A stretch of DNA of 64,000 nucleotides, from positions 1 to 64,000 of the forward strand of contig CAYWLS010000015.1 in NCBI GenBank assembly GCA_964458605.1, written 5' to 3'. This DNA comes from JBBSNV01 sp964458605. GTDB taxonomy: Bacteria; Pseudomonadota; Alphaproteobacteria; Reyranellales; JAQSWP01. Made by a program: the position numbers and the translations under genes. Below the pieces are notes generated by a model, which was not told where the DNA came from, made no database searches, and saw nothing but the letters and a program-made list of their open reading frames with translations. Shown here piece by piece: positions 16,231-23,345 of this stretch. Positions within the stretch are counted from its first letter, which is position 1. The number at the start of each line of letters is the position of its first letter.

Positions 16231-16884
16231 TCAATAATACCAGTCGGGCCGCCGTTCGACCACCGGCCGATGGCTGGCATTTGCCATGGCGAGCCCGATA
16301 TCCTTGCTTATCGCCGCCTGGCTGATGCCGATCCGCTCGACAAGAGTCCAAGGCACCGATCGCTCGACCAGAAATTCGGCCTGTTTGCCTTGTTTGACCG
16401 ACGATGGAACACCCGGGCCTGCCCATTGGCGTGCGTTCACGGCGGCCCAGTCGATTTCACCCAACTGGCCCAGATCGCAGCGATCCTCGATGGCGAATGC
16501 GCCCGCATTGGATAGGGTGAATGCCCATCTGTGAGATTGGGCATTTGCCCAGGCAACCACCTCATGCAGATCGAACTCCAGATGCACGATGTGCTCCTGT
16601 CCATCGCGGTACGCCAATTCGGGATTGCCTCGGTGGATCATGAACAACATCACCGAGCGCGGACAGAAATAGAACGGAACGCATTCTCCGACATGCAGTC
16701 CCGGCCGCGATCGAACCGGCAGGGTCATGCGACGCTGCTTGATATGGCTCATGCCGATTGTCGTTCCGGGGCGGCCGCGTGCGGCAATTTGCGAATCCGC
16801 CCACAGGCAGCCATCCGCGACGACGGACGAAAGCCGGTCGACGTGAAGGATATGGTAGATTTTTGGCCGCGCGGGCGATTGCAT
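16231..16884 (-). CDS. darT: DarT-type toxin (DUF4433 DNA ADP-ribosyltransferase)
   Basis: Uses NAD+ to ADP-ribosylate thymidine bases in single-stranded DNA, blocking replication; known roles are toxin-antitoxin and phage defence. The 217 residues show the family N-terminus IYHILHVDRLSSVVADGCLW (His11), SHIKQRR with Arg51, VGECVPFYFCPRSVMLFMI, and the catalytic glutamate in KQAEFLVER (Glu170). It looks intact. The transcript probably starts from the duplicated hrcA promoter at 16911-16939, giving a leader of about 20 bases with a GAGGG ribosome site before the ATG at 16884. Confidence 0.93.
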   Translation of the reverse strand: MQSPARPKIYHILHVDRLSSVVADGCLWADSQIAARGRPGTTIGMSHIKQRRMTLPVRSRPGLHVGECVPFYFCPRSVMLFMIHRGNPELAYRDGQEHIVHLEFDLHEVVAWANAQSHRWAFTLSNAGAFAIEDRCDLGQLGEIDWAAVNARQWAGPGVPSSVKQGKQAEFLVERSVPWTLVERIGISQAAISKDIGLAMANASHRPVVERRPDWYY

Positions 16885-16909
16885 CGGACCCTCGGGAAGG
16901 CCAAGCCGA

Positions 16910-16998
16910 AAATCTAGGGTCGCACCCCTCGAAGGTCAATGAGCGGGGCGGCGATTATGGGCTTTTGCGCGGGTGGGCGGGGATATAGGGTGCGCGCC
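16910..16998. repeat. 89-bp direct repeat, copy 2 (rph side)
   Basis: Perfect copy of 15050-15138. It lies between darT and rph, which are divergent. Read on the minus strand it carries the same promoter as copy 1 but faces darT. On the plus strand it ends 34 bases before the rph ATG and presumably also holds the rph promoter (a -10-like TATAGG at 16984-16989). Confidence 0.95.
16911..16939 (-). promoter_or_regulatory. Duplicated hrcA-type promoter driving darTG
   Basis: TTGACC (16934-16939), 17 bases, TAGATT (16911-16916) on the minus strand, identical to the hrcA promoter. The first gene downstream is darT, 27 bases from the -10 box. Confidence 0.65.
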
Positions 16999-17022
16999 AA
17001 ATCAGCAGGCCAAATCAGCAGG
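16997..17022. repeat. 13-bp tandem duplication before rph
   Basis: CCAAATCAGCAGG occurs twice in tandem (16997-17009 and 17010-17022). The second copy forms part of the rph ribosome-binding site GCAGGAGAG. Confidence 0.9.
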
Positions 17023-17032
17023 AGAGAGAAAA

Positions 17033-17755
17033 ATGCCGCGTCCCTCAGGCCGCCCGGCCGACCAGTTGCGCAAGGTCGAGTTCGTCACCGGCTTTTCCAA
17101 GCATGCCGAGGGCTCGTGCCTGGCCAAGTTCGGCGACACCCATGTGCTGTGCACCGCCAGCATCGAGGAGCGCGCGCCGCCTTTCCTGCGCAACACCGGC
17201 CAGGGCTGGGTGACGGCCGAATACGGCATGCTGCCGCGCTCGACCAACACCCGCACCGACCGCGAGGCGGCGCGCGGCAAGCAGAGCGGCCGCACCCAGG
17301 AGATCCAGCGCCTGATCGGCCGCGCCCTGCGCGCCGTCACCGACATGCAGGCGATGGGCGAGATGCAGGTGAAGATCGATTGCGACGTGATCCAGGCCGA
17401 TGGCGGCACCCGCACCGCCGCCATCACCGGCTCGTGGATCGCCCTCTACGCCGCCTTCGCCAAGTGGAAGAGCCTGGGCAAGCTGGGCGCCATTCCCATC
17501 GTCGGCCAGGTGGCGGCGATCTCCTGCGGCATCTGGCAGGGCCAGCCGGTGCTCGATCTCGACTACGCCGAGGACAGCAACGCCGATGCCGACGCCAATT
17601 TCGTGCTGACCGCCGCCGGCCAGATCGTCGAGGTGCAGGGCACGGCCGAGAAGGAACCGTTCTCCGACGCGCAATTCGCCGAGCTGTTCCGGCTGGCACG
17701 CAAGGGCATCGGCGAGCTGGCCACCCTGCAGCGCCACGCGCTGGGGCTGGTGTGA
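17033..17755 (+). CDS. rph: Ribonuclease PH
   Basis: Phosphorolytic 3'-5' exoribonuclease that trims tRNA 3' ends. 240 residues from the ATG at 17033, which is preceded by AGGAGAG; the frame extends upstream into the 89-bp repeat but without need. Typical motifs include MPRPSGRPADQLR, the EYGMLPRSTNTR active-site region, GRTQEIQRLIGRALRAV and the C-terminal GIGEL.TLQ. Length and motifs are normal. In relatives rph faces hrcA directly; here the darTG cassette separates them. Confidence 0.96.
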   Translation: MPRPSGRPADQLRKVEFVTGFSKHAEGSCLAKFGDTHVLCTASIEERAPPFLRNTGQGWVTAEYGMLPRSTNTRTDREAARGKQSGRTQEIQRLIGRALRAVTDMQAMGEMQVKIDCDVIQADGGTRTAAITGSWIALYAAFAKWKSLGKLGAIPIVGQVAAISCGIWQGQPVLDLDYAEDSNADADANFVLTAAGQIVEVQGTAEKEPFSDAQFAELFRLARKGIGELATLQRHALGLV

Positions 17756-17845
17756 TCTTCGCCTCTTCCGCCGGGAGAGGGTCGCGGGCGCAGCGGGCAG
17801 ATAAGGGGTGGCGGCAACGATCTCCGCGATCGGGCCGGCGACGGA

Positions 17846-18271
17846 TTACGCCATCGGCCGCCAGGCATCGCGCAGATGGCGCGGCCAGCGTCGCTTGCCC
17901 ACCAGCATGATGTCGTAGCGCAAGCCAAGCCCGGCCAGGCGCGGATGGCGCGCCAGGAAAGCCAGCGCCGCCGCCTCGATGCGCCGGCTCTGTGCGCGCG
18001 TCACCGCCTCCAGCCCGTCGCCGCCGGCGCGCGCCTTGACCTCGATCATCGCCAGCAGCGCACCGCGCCGCGCGATCAGGTCGATCTCGCCCGCCGCGCA
18101 GCGGAAGCGGCGCGCCAGGATGCGATAGCCCGCAAGCCGCAGGCGCAGCACGCACAGGCTCTCGGCCCAGCGGCCGAAGCGGTTGGCCATCCGGCGCTCG
18201 CTATTGCCACGCTCGTCACGGCGATTGTTGCCGCCATGGCGACGCGGAGAATCGGATCGGCGCCTGCCCAT
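17846..18271 (-). CDS. YraN family (UPF0102) nuclease-like protein
   Basis: Small predicted restriction-endonuclease-fold protein of 141 residues, often linked with rsmI and lpoA as here. The core is RFGRWAESLCVLRLRLAGYRILARR, GEIDLIARR and MIEVKAR, the latter two giving the Glu/Asp...Glu-x-Lys acidic pattern. An Arg-rich extension of 27 residues precedes the conserved part; starting at the internal Met28 is possible, but no ribosome site is seen there. It lies six bases after the rsmI stop, in the same operon. Cellular role is not established. Confidence 0.85.
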   Translation of the reverse strand: MGRRRSDSPRRHGGNNRRDERGNSERRMANRFGRWAESLCVLRLRLAGYRILARRFRCAAGEIDLIARRGALLAMIEVKARAGGDGLEAVTRAQSRRIEAAALAFLARHPRLAGLGLRYDIMLVGKRRWPRHLRDAWRPMA

Positions 18272-18277
18272 GTTCCT

Positions 18278-19270
18278 TCACGCGCCGTCGTTGGCGCCAT
18301 CGGGGGCGCCATCGGGGGCGCCATCGGGGGCGCCATCGGGGGCATTGTCGTCGGCGCCGCCATCTGCCTTCAGCCGCAGCGCGCGGGCATAGACCTCGCG
18401 TCGCTTCAGCCCCAGTTCGGCAGCGACATCGGCCACCGCCTGTTTCAGCGAGCTGCCGCGCATGGCCTGGCGCAGCGCCGCATCGATCGCCCCGGCCTGG
18501 TCCTGCGGCGCGGCGTCTTCCGGCGGCGGACCGATCAGCAGCACGATCTCGCCCTTCGGTGTGTCGGCGGCGGCGTAGCGGGCGGCGAGTTCGCCCAGCG
18601 AGCCGCGCCGCACCTCCTCGAACAGCTTGGTCAGCTCCCGCGCCACCGCCGCCGGCCGGTCGCCCAGCACGGCAAGCGCATCGGCCAAGCTGTCGGCCAG
18701 CCGGCGCGGGGAGTCGAAGAAGATCAAGGTGGCGGGCACCGCGGCCAGCTCGCGCAGGGCCCGTTTGCGCTCGGCCGAGCGCTCGGGCAGGAAGCCGGCG
18801 AACAGGAAGCGGTCGCTGGGCAGGCCCGACAAGGTCAGCGCCATCGCCGGCGCCGAGGCGCCCGGCAGCGCCGTCACGTAGTGGCCCGCCGCCACCGCCT
18901 CGCGCGCCAGCCGCCAGCCCGGATCGGCGATCAGCGGCGTGCCGGCATCCGACACCAGCGCAACAATCTTGCCCTCCTGCAGCGCGCGCAGCAGGCGCGG
19001 GCGCATTTGAGCGGCATTGTGGTCGTGATAGGCCAGGGTGGTCCCCGAAATGCCATAAAGTGTGAACAGTTTGGCGCTGATGCGCGTATCTTCACAGGCA
19101 ATCAGGTCGGCCGCCCGCAGCACGTCGAGCGCGCGCAGGGTGATGTCGCGGGCATTGCCGATCGGCGTCGCCACCAGGTAGAGGCCGGGCCGCGGTTTAC
19201 TTGGCTCGACCCCGTGGCTAGGCTCGCCGGATGGTTGGGATCGAGGGTTCGGAGGGGGAATTCGTGGCAC
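18278..19270 (-). CDS. rsmI: 16S rRNA 2'-O-ribose C1402 methyltransferase RsmI
   Basis: SAM-dependent tetrapyrrole-methylase-fold enzyme. Core motifs are GLYLVATPIGNARDITLRAL, ACEDTRISAKLF, VSDAGTPLIADPG and LPGASAPAMALTLSGLP. No ATG lies near the conserved start. The nearest usable codon is a GTG at 19270 (or a TTG at 19276), so the start is uncertain, and it overlaps the start of the divergent lipoprotein gene. The C-terminus carries four tandem APDG units plus a degenerate one from a 12-bp repeat, beyond the normal end of the family. Confidence 0.92.
   Translation of the reverse strand: MPRIPPPNPRSQPSGEPSHGVEPSKPRPGLYLVATPIGNARDITLRALDVLRAADLIACEDTRISAKLFTLYGISGTTLAYHDHNAAQMRPRLLRALQEGKIVALVSDAGTPLIADPGWRLAREAVAAGHYVTALPGASAPAMALTLSGLPSDRFLFAGFLPERSAERKRALRELAAVPATLIFFDSPRRLADSLADALAVLGDRPAAVARELTKLFEEVRRGSLGELAARYAAADTPKGEIVLLIGPPPEDAAPQDQAGAIDAALRQAMRGSSLKQAVADVAAELGLKRREVYARALRLKADGGADDNAPDGAPDGAPDGAPDGANDGA
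18293..18340. repeat. 12-bp tandem repeat, four units, at the rsmI 3' end
   Basis: GGCGCCATCGGG repeated four times without interruption. It encodes Pro-Asp-Gly-Ala repeats at the C-terminus of RsmI and keeps frame, so unit number could vary without harming the enzyme core. Confidence 0.95.
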
Positions 19271-20481
19271 GGGCAAGCTCGTTGATCTCGGTGGTGCGCC
19301 GCATGGGCGTGACGACGGTGGCGCTGATGGGCGTGCTGGCGCTGGGCGCCTGCGGCTCGTCCGGCTCGCGCCAGGGCAGCTCCCAGGCGCCGGTCGTCGC
19401 ACCGCCGCCGCCGGTCGCCGCCCTGCCGCCGCCGACCATGACGCCGCCGTCGCCCGACGGCAAGGTGCGCGTGGGCCTGCTGGTGCCGCTCAGCGGCGAT
19501 ACCCGCGATATCGGCCAGGGCATGCTGGACGCCGCCCAGATGGCGCTGTTCGACCTCGGCAAGAAGAACATCGTGCTGCTGCCGATCGACAGCGGCGGCA
19601 CGCCCGAGCAGGCCGTCGACGCCGCGCGCAACGCGCTGAACCAGGGCGCGCAGATCATCCTGGGCCCGCTGTTCAGCACCTCGACCCAGGCGGTGGCGCC
19701 GGTGGCGCGCCAGGCCGGCGTCAATGTCGTGACCTTCTCCAACGATCCCGCCGTGGCCCAGCCGGGCGTGTTCGTCATGGGCTTCACGGTCGGCCCGCAG
19801 GTGCAGCGCGTGGTGAGCTACGCCATCTCGCAGAACCTGCGCCAGCTCGCCGTGATCGCGCCTTCCTCCAGCTACGGCCAGACCGTGGTCAACGTCATGC
19901 AGGACACCGCCGCCCGGCAGGGCGCCACGGTGCAGGCCGGGTTCTTCGACGCCCAGGCGCCCGACGTCACCCAGGCCGTCACCGGCTTCGCCGCCAATGC
20001 CCGCGGCGCGCAGGCGGTGATGATCCCGGTGGGCGGCCCGCGCCTGTCGACGGTGGCGCCGCTCTTGGCCTATCGCGACCTCGATCCGCGCAAGGTGAAG
20101 TATCTGGGCACCGGGCTGTGGGACGTGGCCGGCATCTGGCGCGAGGGCGCGCTGCTGGGCGCCTGGTACGCCGCCCCGCCGCCGGAGCTGCGCGCCGATT
20201 TCGAGAAGCGCTTCAACGACACCTACGGCCATCGCCCGCCGCGGCTGGCCACCCTGGCCTACGACGCGGTGGCGCTGGCCGGCGCGCTGAGCGGACCCAA
20301 CGGGCCCGATTTCTCGGCCGCCGCGATCGCCAACCCCAACGGCTTCGCCGGGCTGGACGGCATCTTCCGCTTCACGCCGGACGGCCAGCCGCAGCGCGGC
20401 CTGGCGGTGCTGGAGATCACCCGCGACGGCGTCAAGACGGTCAGCGCCGCGCCGACCTCGTTCCAGCAGCTGACCAACTGA
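19264..20481 (+). CDS. LpoA-like penicillin-binding protein activator lipoprotein
   Basis: Outer-membrane lipoprotein with a type-1 periplasmic-binding fold. Homologues next to rsmI/yraN activate peptidoglycan synthases. The start is a GTG at 19264 with GGAGGGGG eight bases upstream, giving a 29-residue lipoprotein signal ending LALGAC; an ATG at 19231 is the alternative. A Pro-rich linker is followed by VRVGLLVPLSGDTRDIGQGM and the binding-protein fold to the end. About 405 residues. The ligand is unknown. Confidence 0.85.
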   Translation: MARASSLISVVRRMGVTTVALMGVLALGACGSSGSRQGSSQAPVVAPPPPVAALPPPTMTPPSPDGKVRVGLLVPLSGDTRDIGQGMLDAAQMALFDLGKKNIVLLPIDSGGTPEQAVDAARNALNQGAQIILGPLFSTSTQAVAPVARQAGVNVVTFSNDPAVAQPGVFVMGFTVGPQVQRVVSYAISQNLRQLAVIAPSSSYGQTVVNVMQDTAARQGATVQAGFFDAQAPDVTQAVTGFAANARGAQAVMIPVGGPRLSTVAPLLAYRDLDPRKVKYLGTGLWDVAGIWREGALLGAWYAAPPPELRADFEKRFNDTYGHRPPRLATLAYDAVALAGALSGPNGPDFSAAAIANPNGFAGLDGIFRFTPDGQPQRGLAVLEITRDGVKTVSAAPTSFQQLTN

Positions 20482-20486
20482 TTTTC

Positions 20487-20513
20487 TTCGCCTCTTCCGG
20501 CGGCAGAGGCGAA
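20487..20513. terminator. Bidirectional hairpin between convergent lpoA-like gene and hemW
   Basis: Perfect 9-base arms TTCGCCTCT (20487-20495) and AGAGGCGAA (20505-20513) with a 9-base loop, placed between two converging stop codons. The sequence resembles the first hairpin of the REP-like elements seen elsewhere in the window. Confidence 0.65.
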
Positions 20514-20515
20514 AT

Positions 20516-21763
20516 TCAATCCATCAGCCGCTGCAGCAGGGCGTTGAGCACGGCGCGGCCTGACGGGGTGGCGCGCAGATGCCGGTCGTCCAGTTCGAGC
20601 AGCCCGCCCTCGAGCAGCGGCGTCAGCCTGGCCTCGCCCACCGCCTCGACCACGTCGCGGCCGATCGTGCCGGCGAAACGATGGCGGTCGATGCCTTCGG
20701 CCAGGCGCAGCCCCATCATCAGCGCCTCGCGCGCCATCTCCGCGCGATCGACATCGAATTCTTCCGCCGTGCCGTGGCCGTGGCGCTCGACCGCCTCCAG
20801 CCACGCCTCCGGCCCGCTGTGCCGGCGCGTGGCGCGCTTGGTGCCCCAGGGGCCGTCCACAGGGGAGCGACCGCCCGTCGCGAAGCGCCCGTGGGCGCCT
20901 GTGGTGAAGCGCCCGTGGGCGCCGGGCCCGATGCCGACGTAGTCCTGGTAGCGCCAGTAGACCAGGTTGTGGCGCGATTCCTGGCCCGGCCGCGCATGGT
21001 TGGAGATCTCGTAGGCCGGCATGCCGGCGTCGCCCAGCAAGCCTTGCGTGGTCTCGTACAGCGCCGCCTGCGTGTCCTCGTCGGGCAGCGCGAAGGCGCC
21101 GCGCGCATGCTCGGTGTGGAAGCGCGTGCCGCGCTCGATGGTGAGCTGGTAGAGCGACAGGTGATCGCCCGCCAGCGCGAGCGCGCGCGTCAGCTCCCGG
21201 CGCCAGGCGGCGACGCTGTGGCCGGGCCGGCCGTAGATCAGGTCGAAGCTGTAGCGGGCGAAATGCCGGCGCGCGACCTCGATCGCCGCCAGCGCCTGGT
21301 CGCGGTCGTGCACGCGGCCGAGGAATTTCAGCGCCGCATCGTCCAGCGCCTGCACGCCCAGCGACAGGCGATTGACGCCGGCCTCAGCCAGCGCCGCGAA
21401 GTTCGCCGCTTCGACGGAAGACGGGTTGGCCTCGAGCGTGATCTCGACATCGTCCGCCACCGGCCAGCGCTGCGCGATGCGCGCCAGCACCGCCGCCACC
21501 GTGTCGGGCGCCATCAGGCTGGGCGTGCCGCCGCCGAAGAAGATGCTGGTGACGACATGGTCGGGCGCTTCGCTTGCGGCGTGGTCGATCTCGGCCAACA
21601 AGGCGTCGCGCCAGCGCGACTGCTCGACGCGCTCGCGCACATGGGAATTGAAGTCGCAATAGGGACATTTGGCGAGACAGAACGGCCAGTGCAGATAGAC
21701 GCCGAAGGCGTCGCCCGTCGCGTCGCCCGTCGCGTCGCTCTCGCGCTCAGCGAAAGCAGGCAT
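20516..21763 (-). CDS. hemW: HemW-like radical SAM heme chaperone
   Basis: Radical-SAM protein formerly annotated as oxygen-independent coproporphyrinogen oxidase; studied HemW proteins insert or carry heme. Residues include YLHWPFCLAKCPYCDFNSH (the CxxxCxxC cluster site), FFGGGTPSLM and EANPSS. The single-residue changes that separate HemN from HemW are not tested here. The ATG at 21763 overlaps the rdgB 3' end by 17 bases. There are two local duplications: ATGDATGD near the N-terminus and GAHGRFTT-GAHGRFAT at the conserved GIGPGAHGR site. Confidence 0.9.
   Translation of the reverse strand: MPAFAERESDATGDATGDAFGVYLHWPFCLAKCPYCDFNSHVRERVEQSRWRDALLAEIDHAASEAPDHVVTSIFFGGGTPSLMAPDTVAAVLARIAQRWPVADDVEITLEANPSSVEAANFAALAEAGVNRLSLGVQALDDAALKFLGRVHDRDQALAAIEVARRHFARYSFDLIYGRPGHSVAAWRRELTRALALAGDHLSLYQLTIERGTRFHTEHARGAFALPDEDTQAALYETTQGLLGDAGMPAYEISNHARPGQESRHNLVYWRYQDYVGIGPGAHGRFTTGAHGRFATGGRSPVDGPWGTKRATRRHSGPEAWLEAVERHGHGTAEEFDVDRAEMAREALMMGLRLAEGIDRHRFAGTIGRDVVEAVGEARLTPLLEGGLLELDDRHLRATPSGRAVLNALLQRLMD
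20882..20923. repeat. 24-bp duplication inside hemW
   Basis: The 18-base core GAAGCGCCCGTGGGCGCC occurs at 20882-20899 and 20906-20923, offset 24. It duplicates eight codons at the conserved GAHGR motif in frame. Confidence 0.9.
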
Positions 21764-22355
21764 CGACCAGCTTGCGGAAGGCGGCGGCGCGATGGGAGCG
21801 GGCGTTCTTCTCGGCCTGGCCCATCTCGGCGAAGGTGCGGGTCTCGCCCTCCTGACCGGCAATGCGCGGCACGAACACCGGATCGAAGCCCCAGCCGATC
21901 TCGCCGCGCGGCGGCCACACCAGGGTGCCGCGCACCTCGCCCTCGACCACTTCGAGATGGTGGTCGGGCCACACCAGCGCCAGCACGCTGACGAAGCGGG
22001 CGCTGCGGTCTGTGCTGTCGCCGAGCTGCTGGTTGATGCGGCGCATGGCCAGCATCCAGTCGCGTTCGGGCCCGGCCAGCTCGGCGGTATGCACGCCCGG
22101 CGCGCCGCCCAGCGCCGTCACCTCCAGCCCCGAATCGTCGGCCAGCGCCGGCAGGCCGGTGGCCTCGCTGGCGGCGCGCGCCTTGAGGATGGCGTTGGCG
22201 CGGCAGGTGGCGCCGGTCTCCTCGGGCACCTTCAGCCCCAGCCTGGCGGCGCTTGCCACCCGCACGCCATAGGGCCGCAGCAGCTCGACCATCTCGTCGA
22301 CCTTGCCTTGATTGTGGGTCGCCAGGACCAGTTCCTGTTCGGTGAATTTGCGCAT
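21747..22355 (-). CDS. rdgB: XTP/dITP pyrophosphatase (RdgB/HAM1)
   Basis: Hydrolyses non-canonical purine NTPs (XTP, dITP) to keep them out of DNA. 202 residues from the ATG at 22355. Motifs are LVLATHNQGKVDEMVELL (N-terminal substrate motif), ALADDSGLEVTALGGAPGVH, GWGFDPVF and the C-terminal EKNARSHRAAAFRKL. Length is normal. It forms an operon with hemW. In many alphaproteobacteria rph, rdgB and hemW run together; here rdgB and hemW are inverted and separated from rph by three genes. Confidence 0.95.
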   Translation of the reverse strand: MRKFTEQELVLATHNQGKVDEMVELLRPYGVRVASAARLGLKVPEETGATCRANAILKARAASEATGLPALADDSGLEVTALGGAPGVHTAELAGPERDWMLAMRRINQQLGDSTDRSARFVSVLALVWPDHHLEVVEGEVRGTLVWPPRGEIGWGFDPVFVPRIAGQEGETRTFAEMGQAEKNARSHRAAAFRKLVDACFR

Positions 22356-22473
22356 GGGAATGAAGGGCAATGTCGGTGTTGGCGGCGGCCCCGTCAATCC
22401 TGTCCTGGCGGCGCGGCTGGCGGCCTGCCCGTCCTTGTCGCTACCGCCGCCGCCCCGCGCTACACTGCCGGCC

Positions 22474-23322
22474 ATGAGCGATCCCGACACCGAAGCCCGC
22501 CACGCCGCCCTGCGCGCGCTCTGCGCCGACGGCCGGGTCATCGACCTGGCCGAGGCGGCGCTGCTGCTGAGCGCGGAGCGGCGGCCCGGCGTGGCGCTGC
22601 AGCCGCATCGCGATTTCCTGGCCCGGCTGGCGGCGGCGGCCGAGGAGGCATTGGGACAGGCGACGCCGGCGGAGGCGCTGCGCCAGGTGCTGGGCGTACG
22701 CTTCGGCTTCAGGGGCGACAGCGATACCTACGAGGATCTGCAGAATGCCGACTTCGCCCGCATGCTGGATCGGCGCAAGGGCCTGCCGATCGCGCTGGGC
22801 ATCCTCTATATCCACATTGCCCGCGCCCTGGGCTTCACCTGCGTCGGGCTGAACTTCCCCGGCCATTTCGTGGTGCGCCTCGAAGCCAGCGATGCCGGCG
22901 GCGGCACCGAGCGCGCCATCCTCGACCCGTTCCATGGCGGCATCGCCCGCGACGCGGCCGATCTGCGCCGGCTCTATCGCGAGCTGCGCGGGCCCGAAGC
23001 GGAGATCGAGCCGCAGCATTTCGCCCCGGTGGCCGATGCCGACGTGCTGCTGCGGCTGCAGAACAACATCAAGCTGCGCCTGCTGCAGCAGGAGAACGGC
23101 CCGGCCGCGCTCGGCGTGCTGCAGAGCATGCTGCTGATCGCCCCGGAGCGGCCGGAGCTGTGGTACGAAGCGGGCCTGATCGGCGCCCAGGCCGAGCGGG
23201 TCGGCTTCGCGGTGCGGGCGCTGGAGCGCTTCCTCGAGCTGGTGCCGGCCGGCGCTGCGCAGTCCGACGGCCGCTATCGCGCCGCCCAGCTGCTGCAGAG
23301 CCTGAAACGTCGCCTCAACTGA
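22474..23322 (+). CDS. SirB1-like protein (transglutaminase-like domain plus TPR)
   Basis: 282 residues from the ATG at 22474. The N-terminal two-thirds is the transglutaminase-like SirB1 domain (LPIALGILYIHIARALGFTC, VGLNFPGHFVVRLE). The usual catalytic Cys-His-Asp triad is only partly recognisable: LDPFHGG supplies a His. The last 80 residues form tetratricopeptide-like helices (NNIKLRLLQQENGPAALGVL). The function of the family is not established. It is probably cotranscribed with gshB, 23 bases downstream. Confidence 0.82.
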   Translation: MSDPDTEARHAALRALCADGRVIDLAEAALLLSAERRPGVALQPHRDFLARLAAAAEEALGQATPAEALRQVLGVRFGFRGDSDTYEDLQNADFARMLDRRKGLPIALGILYIHIARALGFTCVGLNFPGHFVVRLEASDAGGGTERAILDPFHGGIARDAADLRRLYRELRGPEAEIEPQHFAPVADADVLLRLQNNIKLRLLQQENGPAALGVLQSMLLIAPERPELWYEAGLIGAQAERVGFAVRALERFLELVPAGAAQSDGRYRAAQLLQSLKRRLN

Positions 23323-23345
23323 ATCCAAGCAACGAGAAGAGCGCC

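Noticed and set aside
15050..16998. The 89-bp repeats as integron attC sites or transposon ends
   Set aside because: They are direct, identical to host intergenic promoter DNA, lack attC core motifs or terminal inverted repeats, and no integrase or transposase is encoded inside.
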